In this document: in pieces, positions 44,041-51,727 of the stretch
Position numbering within the stretch: the first letter of the stretch is position 1
Layout of the letters: each line of letters opens with the position of its first letter
Assembly (NCBI GenBank): GCA_963840245.1
Contig: CAWIYI010000048.1
Coordinates: forward strand, 13,733-77,732
Length of the DNA stretch: 64,000 nt
Direction: 5' to 3'
From: Bog-473 sp963840245
Lineage (GTDB): Bacteria; Actinomycetota; Acidimicrobiia; Acidimicrobiales; RAAP-2
Position numbers and translations under genes: made by a program
The notes under the pieces: model-generated
Databases searched by the model: none
Seen by the model: the letters and a program-made list of their open reading frames with translations, nothing else
Told to the model about the DNA's origin: nothing

Positions 44041-44056
44041 GGGACGAGAAGCTCCG

Positions 44057-44494
44057 ATGACAGTGCTGCCGCGACCGGCCGACGTCCTGCCACACAGGCC
44101 GCCCTTCCTCTTCGTGACCGAGGTGACGCAGATCGATCCGGGCGTCTCCGCGCGGGGCACGTGGGAGCTGACCGGGGACGAGGCGTTCTTCGGAGGCCAC
44201 TTCCCCGGCCGCCCGACGCTCCCCGGCGTGCTGATGGTCGAATCGATGGCCCAGCTCGGCGGCATCGCGGTGCTGCTCGATCCCCGCTACGCGGGCAAGC
44301 TGCCCCTCTTCGGGGGGATCGAGCGGGCACGCTTCCGCCGCCAGGTCGTGCCGGGCGAGACGCTCGAGCTCGAGGTGACAATGGATCGGCTCTCCGCCCG
44401 GGCCGGCAAGGGCCACGGGCGGGCGTCGGTCGGGGGGCAGACCGCCTGCGAAGCCGACCTTCTTTTCGTGATCGTCGACGGCGGTGCCAACTGA
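44057..44494 (+). CDS. FabZ-like 3-hydroxyacyl-ACP dehydratase
   Basis: Hotdog-fold dehydratase of 145 aa, with catalytic H48 in GGHFPGRPTLPG and E62 in LMVESMAQ. The N-terminal LPHRPPFLFVTEV is the FabZ signature. It would dehydrate 3-hydroxyacyl-ACP in fatty acid synthesis or a related pathway. It starts 16 nt after the PIN-S1 gene and its stop shares one nt with the xthA start, so the three genes probably form one transcript. No other fab genes are nearby. Confidence 0.92.
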   Translation: MTVLPRPADVLPHRPPFLFVTEVTQIDPGVSARGTWELTGDEAFFGGHFPGRPTLPGVLMVESMAQLGGIAVLLDPRYAGKLPLFGGIERARFRRQVVPGETLELEVTMDRLSARAGKGHGRASVGGQTACEADLLFVIVDGGAN

Positions 44495-45264
44495 TGCGCC
44501 TGGCCACCTGGAACGTCAACTCGCTGACTGCCCGTCTACCGAGGGTCACCGAATGGATCGAGGCCAACCAGCCCGACGTGCTCTGCATGCAGGAGACCAA
44601 GCAGGCGGACGACAAATTCCCGGAGAAGACGTTCGCTGAGCTCGGCTATGAGTCAGCCCACAACGGCGACGGGCGCTGGAACGGTGTGGCCATCGTCAGC
44701 AAGGTCGGGCTGGAGGGCGTCACGCGCGGGTTCGGCACGTCGGATGACGAACACGGACGACGGATCGTGTCGGCGGAGTGTGCGGGGACGCGCGTCTTCT
44801 CGGTCTACGTCCCCAACGGCCGGGCGCTCGACAACGAGTTCTACGAGGTCAAGCTGGCCTGGCTGGCCCGCCTGCGCGCGACACTCGACCAGACCTGCCC
44901 CCCGGGGTCCTCTGTCGCCGTGTGCGGTGATTTCAACGTTGCTCCCGACGACGGCGACGTGTGGGATCCCGCCGCCTTCGTGGGCGCGACGCATGTGAGC
45001 GAGCCTGAACGCGCCGCGCTCCGCGCCGTGGAGGGTTGGGGTCTCGACGACGTGTTCCGCCGTTTCAACGATCCCGGCACCTTCACCTGGTGGGACTACC
45101 GGGCCGGGGACTTCCACGAGGGACGTGGGCTGCGCATCGACCTCATTCTCGTGAGCGACGACCTCGTGCAGAGGGCGACCGGATCCTTCCGGGATCGGGA
45201 CGCCCGGAAGGGGCAGAAACCGTCCGACCACGCGCCCGTCGTGGTGGATTTCACCGACTCCTGA
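44494..45264 (+). CDS. xthA: exodeoxyribonuclease III / AP endonuclease
   Basis: 256-aa EEP-family nuclease that cleaves DNA at abasic sites. Residues seen are N7 and N9 (WNVNSL), E34 (MQETKQ), GDFNVAP with D and N, RIDLILVS and the C-terminal SDHAPVVVDF with the catalytic D-H pair. The ATG shares a base with the FabZ stop (TGATG). Length is typical. Two palindromic repeats follow its stop. Confidence 0.95.
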   Translation: MRLATWNVNSLTARLPRVTEWIEANQPDVLCMQETKQADDKFPEKTFAELGYESAHNGDGRWNGVAIVSKVGLEGVTRGFGTSDDEHGRRIVSAECAGTRVFSVYVPNGRALDNEFYEVKLAWLARLRATLDQTCPPGSSVAVCGDFNVAPDDGDVWDPAAFVGATHVSEPERAALRAVEGWGLDDVFRRFNDPGTFTWWDYRAGDFHEGRGLRIDLILVSDDLVQRATGSFRDRDARKGQKPSDHAPVVVDFTDS

Positions 45265-45298
45265 GGGCAGCGCCGCCGGGGCACGGATCTCCGAAGGT

Positions 45299-45340
45299 GC
45301 TTGGCCGTCGCCAAGAGCAGCCGTCGCTGCTCGGTCAAGC
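45299..45340. repeat. 42-bp palindromic direct repeat, copy 1
   Basis: Copy 1 of a 42-bp unit that starts GCTTGG, contains GAGCAGC-CGTC-GCTGCTC (7-bp stem, 4-nt loop) and ends GGTCAAGC. It begins 34 nt after the xthA stop. It differs from copy 2 at one base (G for A at position 6), and the change weakens the outer stem formed with the terminal GGTCAAGC. Confidence 0.85.
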
Positions 45341-45365
45341 ACCTACCTCCGGGCCCACCTCGTTC

Positions 45366-45407
45366 GCTTGACCGTCGCCAAGAGCAGCCGTCGCTGCTCG
45401 GTCAAGC
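45366..45407. repeat. 42-bp palindromic direct repeat, copy 2
   Basis: Copy 2, 25 nt after copy 1. Its ends GCTTGACC and GGTCAAGC pair perfectly over 8 bp, with the inner GAGCAGC/GCTGCTC stem, so the unit folds into a bulged hairpin. It is REP-like rather than CRISPR-like: there are only two copies, and the unit is much longer than the gap. It lies just before the 3' end of the leftward 119-aa gene and could act as a terminator or as a mobile-element remnant. Confidence 0.85.
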
Positions 45408-45449
45408 TTTGGGAGGTATCGGTCCGAGATGCCGCGTTCTGAACAACTT

Positions 45450-45809
45450 CTACCGGAGGTCGAGCAGCAGATCCCGGAGAGGGACGCCGTCGCAGGTGGA
45501 CGGTATCTTTTCCAAGTCCTCTTTGGTCAGCGCCTGTTGCACATCGGACCAGGTCCGGGCGCCATCCCGCAGGTAGCCCATGAGGATCTTCCAGACGGCC
45601 AGGCGCTTGCCCATGCGCTCGACCTCGAACTCGAGAGACCCGTCTCGCGGCATCTGCCCGATCTGCATCTGCACCTCCCTGTCGAGACCGTTCCGGGCAG
45701 CTCTGTCGAGCACGCCTTCTCCGAATTCGCATGGTGACAGGCCTGTAACAGGGGTTATAGAGCCGTTGGTACCTATTCGGGGGCGCTGGGCACGTTTGTT
45801 GTCTGCCAT
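45450..45809 (-). CDS. hypothetical protein, 119 aa
   Basis: I do not recognise this protein. The C-terminal half (LAVWKILMGYLRDGARTWSDVQQALTKED is one run of helices) has normal codon use and looks folded, while the first ~30 residues are of atypical composition. The true start may be a downstream GTG or ATG, for example just before MQIGQMPRDG. No membrane segment or known motif is present. It stands alone between the palindromic repeats and a TPP-enzyme gene. Confidence 0.55.
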   Translation of the reverse strand: MADNKRAQRPRIGTNGSITPVTGLSPCEFGEGVLDRAARNGLDREVQMQIGQMPRDGSLEFEVERMGKRLAVWKILMGYLRDGARTWSDVQQALTKEDLEKIPSTCDGVPLRDLLLDLR

Positions 45810-45854
45810 TGCGCCCCTCGCCCACCGCTCGACGGCGCCACCGGCACGATCGCC

Positions 45855-47402
45855 CTAGAGGACCACCTCGACGAGGGTCGGGCCCGCCTCGACGAAGCCC
45901 GCCTCGAGCGCCGTCACCAGGTCCTCGGCATTCTCGACCCGCCTGGCGGGAACTCCCATGCCGCGGGCGAGGTCGCAGAAGTCGAGCTCGGGATCCGTGA
46001 GGTCGAGCAGCCGCCGGGCCAGCGGCCCGCCGGCATGGGCGCCCACGCGGTGCAGCTCCATGTTCAAGATGGCGTAGCTCCGGTTGGCCAGGACGACGGT
46101 CGTCACGTTCAAGCCCTCGCGGGCCTGGGTCCACAGGGCCTGGAGCGTGTACATGGCGCTGCCGTCCGCTTGCAGGCACAGGACGGGTCGTTCGGGTGCC
46201 GCCACCGCCGCCCCGGTGGCCATCGGCAGGCCGATACCGATGGCGCCACCGGTGAGGGTCAGCCAGTCGTGTCGGGGCGCTCCGGCGGTCGCGGCCGCCA
46301 CGTTGAGGCCCGAGGTGTTGCCCTCGTCGACGACGATGGTGCCCTCGGGCAGCGTGGCGCCCACCGCGGCGGCCAGCGTCTCGGTCGTGACGGCACCCGT
46401 TGGACGGTCAGGTCGGCTCGACGCCGCGGGCGCTCCGGAATCTGCCGGTGCACCCACTGCCTCGGCAAGGGCTGCGAGGGCGGCCGCGGCATCCTCTCCC
46501 GGACGGGACAGCGTGTGCACGATGCAGCCGGCGGCGACCAGATCGCTCGCTTTGTCGGGGTAGGCGAAGAAGGACACCGGCGACTTGGCGTCGACGAGGA
46601 CGAGATGCCTGACTCCGTCGAGTTGGGCCTGGGCCATCTCGGCCAGATAGGCCAGACGGTCCACCGCCGGGATGCCCGCCCCACGCTCGAGGTTGGCGGG
46701 GAACGTCTCGCCGAGGAGCGCGGCGCCCGTCGTCGTGGCGACCCGGCTCGCCGCGTGCAGGCCGTCGGCCCGCAATGCGCTCCCGCCGAGGAGGAGCGCG
46801 GCGCGCTCGCCTCCCCGGAGGGCCTTGGCCACCTCCTCGATCGTGTCAGCCGGCACCAGCGTCGCCCGGCTCCGTGGCCGGGGCGGGTGGGTGCCGGTGG
46901 TCGACTCCGACCAGGACGCGTCCGCCGGCAGGACCAGGGTGGCCACGCAACCGGGTGGCCCCAGTGCGGCCGCCACCGCGTCGGCGGCGTCGGCCGCCAC
47001 GTCGTCGGCCCGCGCCGTGGAGCGGTACCACCCCGAGACGGGACGTGCGATGGACGCGATGTCCGACTGGAGGGGCGCGTCGTAACGGGCGTGGTAGGTC
47101 GCGTGGTCGCCCACGATGTTGACGAGCGGCGTGCGGGCCCGGCGTGCGTTGTGCAGGTTGGCCAGCCCGTTGCCGAGGCCCGGCCCGAGATGCAGCAGGG
47201 TGGCGGCCGGCCGGCCGGCGACGCGCCCGTAGCCGTCGGCGGCGCCGGTGACGACGCCCTCGAAGAGGCAGAGGACGCCGCGCATGGCCGGCACATCGTC
47301 CAGCGCGGCGACGAAATGCATCTCGGAGGTCCCCGGGTTGGCGAAGCAGACGTCGACGCCCGCATCGACCAGCGTCGAAAGGAGGGCACGGGCGCCGTTC
47401 AC
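45855..47402 (-). CDS. thiamine-diphosphate enzyme, acetolactate synthase/benzoylformate decarboxylase-like
   Basis: 515-aa TPP enzyme. The N-terminal domain has the catalytic Glu in CLFEGVVTGAADGYGR and GPGLGNGLANLHNARRA. The C-terminal domain has the TPP-binding sequence from ADGSAMYTLQALWTQAR to NRSYAILNMEL. It lacks an obvious FAD-binding feature and resembles the ALS-like/MdlC branch, so it may decarboxylate or carboligate a 2-oxoacid. The GTG overlaps the stop of the upstream flavin oxidase gene by 4 nt, so the pair may act in sequence: the oxidase makes a 2-oxoacid that this enzyme uses. This is inference. Confidence 0.87.
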   Translation of the reverse strand: MNGARALLSTLVDAGVDVCFANPGTSEMHFVAALDDVPAMRGVLCLFEGVVTGAADGYGRVAGRPAATLLHLGPGLGNGLANLHNARRARTPLVNIVGDHATYHARYDAPLQSDIASIARPVSGWYRSTARADDVAADAADAVAAALGPPGCVATLVLPADASWSESTTGTHPPRPRSRATLVPADTIEEVAKALRGGERAALLLGGSALRADGLHAASRVATTTGAALLGETFPANLERGAGIPAVDRLAYLAEMAQAQLDGVRHLVLVDAKSPVSFFAYPDKASDLVAAGCIVHTLSRPGEDAAAALAALAEAVGAPADSGAPAASSRPDRPTGAVTTETLAAAVGATLPEGTIVVDEGNTSGLNVAAATAGAPRHDWLTLTGGAIGIGLPMATGAAVAAPERPVLCLQADGSAMYTLQALWTQAREGLNVTTVVLANRSYAILNMELHRVGAHAGGPLARRLLDLTDPELDFCDLARGMGVPARRVENAEDLVTALEAGFVEAGPTLVEVVL

Positions 47403-48796
47403 GAGCGTGCTCTTTCCCGCGTCACGCCGAGCAGCCGGTCCGGCCCGAGGATGCCTCCGGGGTCGAAGGCCCGCTTGATGGAGCGCATGAGCTCGAGCGA
47501 CACCGGATCTTGCATCTCGAGGAAGTAGGGCAGCTTCGCCGTTCCGATGCCGTGCTCGCCGGAGATCGCACCCCCGACGGCGAGCGCCAGTTCGAAGCTG
47601 GCGTGCATGAGGGCGTGCCGCCGCTCGTCGTCGGGCTGGAAGACCGTGATGTGGACGTTGCCGTCGCCGATGTGGCCGCAACCCGTGATGAGGGCGCCGT
47701 GTTCCTGGGCCAGCTCGGCCACCCGGGCCAGGTAGTCGGGGATGGTCGCCCGCGGGATCACCGCGTCGATGAGGTCGTCACACCCGGCCGCCTTGCCGAC
47801 GAAGAACGCCCGCTCCCGGGCTGCGATCAACTGCGCCCCCGAGGTCGGCGGGAGCACGTACACGTCGAGCGACCCCAGCTCCTCGAGCAGCGTGGCCAGG
47901 CGTTCGACATCCTCCTCGACCCGGGTGCCGTCCATTCCTTCGAGGACGACCACGAGATACGCGAGGGTGCGCGCCTTGATGTCCTCGGGCACGCCGAGGT
48001 CCAGGCCGGCCGCCTTGGTGATGCCGCCCATCACCAGGACGTCGACGTACTCGAGGATGGAGGGGTTGATGCCGCTGTGCACGATGTGCGGCACGGCCTT
48101 GGCCACTTGCGTGAGGGTCGCAAAGGGTGCCAGGACGGTCGACGACGCGGTGAACCGGGGCTGGAGCTTCACGGTCACCTCCGTCGTGATGGCCAGAGTT
48201 CCCTCGGAGCCGATGAGCAGCTGGGTGAGGTCGTAGCCGCTCGAGCACTTGACGAACTTCCCGCCGGTCCGGAGCACGGTGCCGTCGGCCAGCACGACCT
48301 CGAGCCCGAGCACGTGCTGACGGGTGACCCCGTAGCGGACGGCGCGCATGCCACCGGCGTTGGTGGCCACGTTGCCACCGAGCGAGCCGCTCTGCTCTCC
48401 CGGCGACACGGGATAGATGAGGCCCAGGGGAGCCAGCTCGCCGTTGAGCTGCTCGAGCGTCACACCAGGTTCCACCACGGCCACCTGGTTCTCGGTGTCG
48501 ATCTCGCGGATCTGCTTCATGCGGTCGAAGGCCAGGAGGATGCCGTCGGCGACGGGCACGGCCGCGCCCGAGAGCCCAGTGCCGCTGCCCCGGGCCACCA
48601 CCGGCACGCCGTGCTCGCCGGCCAGCTTCAGGACTTCGGACACCTCGCCCGTCGAGCCCGGCATGACGAGGGCCAGCGGCACGACGGGCACCGTCGTGAG
48701 CGCCTCGTCGTGGGTGTAGTCGGTGTGGATGGCCTCGCCCGCGAGGACATGGCTCTCGCCGACGGCCTTGCGCAGCTGTTCCAGGAATTCCGACAT
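47399..48796 (-). CDS. FAD-linked 2-hydroxyacid oxidase, GlcD-type
   Basis: 465-aa FAD-binding type 4 oxidase (glycolate oxidase GlcD or D-lactate dehydrogenase-like). The PP-loop region is VVARGSGTGLSGAAVPV, followed by PGEQSGSLGGNVATNAGGMR, GSEGTLAITTEVTV and a C-terminal HIGDGNVH metal/substrate site. The ATG at 48796 gives the usual MSEFLEQL-like N-terminus; an upstream GTG at 48814 is possible. It converts a D-2-hydroxyacid to the 2-oxoacid. It is coupled to the TPP-enzyme gene by a 4-nt overlap. Confidence 0.93.
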   Translation of the reverse strand: MSEFLEQLRKAVGESHVLAGEAIHTDYTHDEALTTVPVVPLALVMPGSTGEVSEVLKLAGEHGVPVVARGSGTGLSGAAVPVADGILLAFDRMKQIREIDTENQVAVVEPGVTLEQLNGELAPLGLIYPVSPGEQSGSLGGNVATNAGGMRAVRYGVTRQHVLGLEVVLADGTVLRTGGKFVKCSSGYDLTQLLIGSEGTLAITTEVTVKLQPRFTASSTVLAPFATLTQVAKAVPHIVHSGINPSILEYVDVLVMGGITKAAGLDLGVPEDIKARTLAYLVVVLEGMDGTRVEEDVERLATLLEELGSLDVYVLPPTSGAQLIAARERAFFVGKAAGCDDLIDAVIPRATIPDYLARVAELAQEHGALITGCGHIGDGNVHITVFQPDDERRHALMHASFELALAVGGAISGEHGIGTAKLPYFLEMQDPVSLELMRSIKRAFDPGGILGPDRLLGVTRERARS

Positions 48797-48849
48797 GCGA
48801 CGCGCCACCCCCACCTCGGATCGATCGGGTGGCCCGACCTTACCGGGCC

Positions 48850-50502
48850 TTACCGATCGTCGTCGGCGCTCTCGGCGCCCTCGGCGAGCCGGCGCCGCAG
48901 CTCCGCGACTCGCCGTGAGACCTCCGTCGCCGCTGTCGGGGCGGCCTCCTTCTCCAGCTCGGTGATGGTCCGCTCAATGGGGACCAGCCAGGGACTGGGC
49001 CGGCGCCCGGCCCTGGCGCCCGATCCGGCGTCGCCGCCGGCCTGCTCGAACCAGCTGCACCAGAGCTCCTCCTCGGAACGGGTCAGGGCCACATAGAGGA
49101 GGCGCCGCTCCTCGTCGATGGCATCGGGCGTCTGCGCCGACGCGATGGGCATGAGGCCCTCGCCGAGCCCGAGGACGAGCACCGTCGGCCATTGCAGGCC
49201 CTTGGCGCGGTGGAACGTGGTGAGCACCACCCGGTCGCGATCGGCCGGGGACTCGGGGCGGCTCTCTTCGTCGTCGTCCGCGGCGCCGCCGCGCCGCCCG
49301 GCATCGCCACGCAGGTCCGACGCCGGGCCGAGGTCGGCCCCGGCGATCTGGCTCGGTACCCGCGCCTTGTCCATGGCCTCCTGCACCCTGGCCAGCTGGG
49401 CGTTGGTCCGGGTCAGCACGGCGATGCTCGACCACGTCCGGCCCGGGACGCGCGACATCTTGGCCCGGGTGGCCGCCCAGGCGGCCTCGTCGTCATCGGT
49501 CGTGTGGGAGACGACCTGCGGGACCGGCCCGTCCACCCGCGTCGTGCGCGGCGGGACCACCTCGCGCCCCACCCCGAACGCGCCGCCCTCCCGCAGCACG
49601 GCGGTGGCCACCGCCACCACCTGGGGGGTGCAGCGGTGGTTCTCGTCCAGGCGGATGACCGTGGTGCCCCGCAGGATGTCGGGCAGCCGGTCGAGCAGTG
49701 TCGGATCGGCGCCGTTGAACCCGTAGACGGACTGGTTGGGGTCGCCGACCACGAACAGGTCGGGCTCGTCGGCCAGCATGGCGGTGAGGAGGCGGAACTG
49801 GGCCGGGTTGACGTCCTGCATCTCGTCGACGAAGAGGTGCCGGGTGCGCCAGCGGATGGAGTCGGCGAACTCGCTGTCACCCGCCAGCGCGTCGGCGCAG
49901 GCCACGATCAGGTCGTCGAAGTCGAGCAGACGTCGGCGGCTCCGCTCCGCTTCGTAGCGGGTGTAGGCGTCCGCCACCTGTTCGGCGCTCATGCCGCTGC
50001 GGCGCCGGTGCCGTCGGGCCTCGGCCTCGTACTGCTCGGGCGACACGAGGCGCGCCTTGGCCCAGCCGATCTCGCCGTCGAGGGCGCGGGTCCGACGTGC
50101 ATCGCCGGTCGTCACGTCGGCCAAGAGGCGGCGCCGGTCCGGCAGGAGTGTGGGAGGTGGTCGACCCCGTAGCTCTCGGTGCTCGCGCAGCAGCCCGAGC
50201 GCCGTCCGGTGGAACGTGCCCGCCTTCACTCCGGACACGCCCAGTGAGTACAGCCGGGTGCGCAGCTCCTCGGCGGCCTTGCGGCTGAACGTGGTGACCA
50301 GGGTGCGGTCGGGCTCGATCGACCCGTCGCGTACCCGGCGGGCCACCCGGAGCGTCAGCACCCTCGTCTTGCCGGCCCCGGCCCCCGCCACCACGCAGAG
50401 CAGCGGCTCCTCCGATTCGATGGCCTCGCGTTGGGTCACCGTGAGGCGGTTGGCACCGGGGAGGGTGTCCCAGCTGTCGCTCTCCAAGCCCTCGAACGTC
50501 AT
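48850..50502 (-). CDS. UvrD/Rep-family superfamily 1 DNA helicase, short
   Basis: 550-aa 3'-5' helicase-type ATPase, smaller than UvrD/PcrA (~720 aa). Motifs seen: Q-motif-like LTVTQREAIES, Walker A AGAGKT at 41-46, Ia TLVTTFSRKAAEELR, II FVDEMQDVNPAQF, III GDPNQSVYGFNGAD, IV RLDENHRC, V TFHRAKGLQW and VI VALTRSEEELW. All are intact. The reduction is mostly in the 1B/2B subdomains. It might act in repair or in unloading RecA-like filaments. The ATG at 50502 gives a normal start; the open frame upstream is not conserved. Confidence 0.9.
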   Translation of the reverse strand: MTFEGLESDSWDTLPGANRLTVTQREAIESEEPLLCVVAGAGAGKTRVLTLRVARRVRDGSIEPDRTLVTTFSRKAAEELRTRLYSLGVSGVKAGTFHRTALGLLREHRELRGRPPPTLLPDRRRLLADVTTGDARRTRALDGEIGWAKARLVSPEQYEAEARRHRRRSGMSAEQVADAYTRYEAERSRRRLLDFDDLIVACADALAGDSEFADSIRWRTRHLFVDEMQDVNPAQFRLLTAMLADEPDLFVVGDPNQSVYGFNGADPTLLDRLPDILRGTTVIRLDENHRCTPQVVAVATAVLREGGAFGVGREVVPPRTTRVDGPVPQVVSHTTDDDEAAWAATRAKMSRVPGRTWSSIAVLTRTNAQLARVQEAMDKARVPSQIAGADLGPASDLRGDAGRRGGAADDDEESRPESPADRDRVVLTTFHRAKGLQWPTVLVLGLGEGLMPIASAQTPDAIDEERRLLYVALTRSEEELWCSWFEQAGGDAGSGARAGRRPSPWLVPIERTITELEKEAAPTAATEVSRRVAELRRRLAEGAESADDDR

Positions 50503-50617
50503 GACCACACTCCGCACGGTACAGAGGGGGTGCGCGCAGCACCCGCCGGACCTGCGCCTATCGTGGCCGAACCGGGTCCTCCATGCCCCATCGGGAAGAG
50601 GCGGCCAGGTGGGGAAC

Positions 50618-51691
50618 CTAGAGCACCCGGTGCGTCCGGAGCGCACGCCGGCGGACGTTGCGGGCCCGCGCCAGCGTCACCAATTCCTCGACGACCGCGC
50701 CGAAGGGCAGGCCCTCGGCCTCCCACAGCATGGGGAACATGGAGATCGGGGTGAAGCCCGGCATGGTGTTCACCTCGTTGATGACGATCGCATCGTTCTT
50801 CCGGAGGAAGACGTCGATGCGAGCCAGGCCCTCCACGCGCAGCGCCCGGTACGCCGCCAACGCCACCCGCTGCGCATGCTCGAGCTCTGCGTCCTTCAGG
50901 TCGGTGGGCGCCACCGTCTCGGCGAGCCCCAGCACGTACTTGTCCTCGTAGTCGTAGAACTCCCGGCTGGCGATGATCTCGCCGGCCCGCGACACGCGCA
51001 CGTCCTCGTTGCCCATGAGCGCGAGCTCGAGCTCGCGGCCCTCGACGAACTCCTCGAGGATCACGTGGTCGTCGAACTCGAAGGCCGACCGCACGGCGTC
51101 CCCGAGCGCCGCGGCGTCGGCCGCCTTGGCCACACCGATGGAGGACCCGAGGTTGGCGGGCTTCACGAAGAGGGGCAGGCCGAGCGATTCGAGCGCCTCT
51201 CCCATCACCTCGGTGGACCAGGCCGACCGGGAGACCGACCTCCACGCCGCCACCGGCAGTCCGTGGTCGTGCAGCACCGACTTGGCGATGCCCTTGTCCA
51301 TGCAGATGGCGGACGACAGCACGCCGGCGCCGACATAGGGCAGGTCGAGCGCCTCGAGATGGCCCTGGAGAACACCGTCCTCGCCGAAGGGCCCGTGGAG
51401 GACGGGGAACACGACCGTGGCCGGCGGGAGGCCGGCGTCGAGATGGGCCAGCGCCGTATCGGGGTCGCGGTCCAACAGGTCATCGGGTGAAGGCAGCGCC
51501 TCCATTCCCGCCACGTCGGTGAGGACCCGGTTGGCGTCCACCCACTGTTTGTCATGGGTCAGCCCGATCACGCGCACGGCGAACCCGCTCTGCAGCGCGG
51601 TGGCCACGATGCGACGCGCCGAGATGCAGGACACTTCGTGCTCAGCCGACGGACCCCCGTAGACGACCGCCAGCACTCCGGGATCAGGCAT
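50618..51691 (-). CDS. ddl: D-alanine--D-alanine ligase
   Basis: 357-aa ATP-grasp enzyme that joins two D-Ala for peptidoglycan. The N-terminal YGGPSAEHEVSCISA, the second motif HGPFGEDGVLQGHLE, the ATP-grasp KPANLGSSIGV, EEFVEGRELELA and the C-terminal RIDVFLRKND and INEVNTMPGFTPIS are all present. Length is typical. It is divergent from murF, whose product uses D-Ala-D-Ala, across a 36-bp region with a shared promoter-like element. Confidence 0.96.
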   Translation of the reverse strand: MPDPGVLAVVYGGPSAEHEVSCISARRIVATALQSGFAVRVIGLTHDKQWVDANRVLTDVAGMEALPSPDDLLDRDPDTALAHLDAGLPPATVVFPVLHGPFGEDGVLQGHLEALDLPYVGAGVLSSAICMDKGIAKSVLHDHGLPVAAWRSVSRSAWSTEVMGEALESLGLPLFVKPANLGSSIGVAKAADAAALGDAVRSAFEFDDHVILEEFVEGRELELALMGNEDVRVSRAGEIIASREFYDYEDKYVLGLAETVAPTDLKDAELEHAQRVALAAYRALRVEGLARIDVFLRKNDAIVINEVNTMPGFTPISMFPMLWEAEGLPFGAVVEELVTLARARNVRRRALRTHRVL

Positions 51692-51702
51692 CGACCGAGG
51701 CT

Positions 51703-51710
51703 ATACAATC
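51703..51710. promoter_or_regulatory. TATACAAT, candidate bidirectional -10 region of ddl/murF
   Basis: TATACAAT lies between the divergent starts of ddl (51691) and murF (51728). It reads as TACAAT rightward and as TTGTAT or TGTATA leftward. It is the only AT-rich octamer in the gap and probably serves both genes with short leaders. Confidence 0.5.
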
Positions 51711-51727
51711 AGCCTCGAGGGCGATGC

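Noticed and set aside
45299..45407. Two-repeat mini CRISPR array
   Set aside because: Only two copies, the 42-bp unit is longer than the 25-bp gap, the unit is strongly palindromic throughout, and no cas genes are present.
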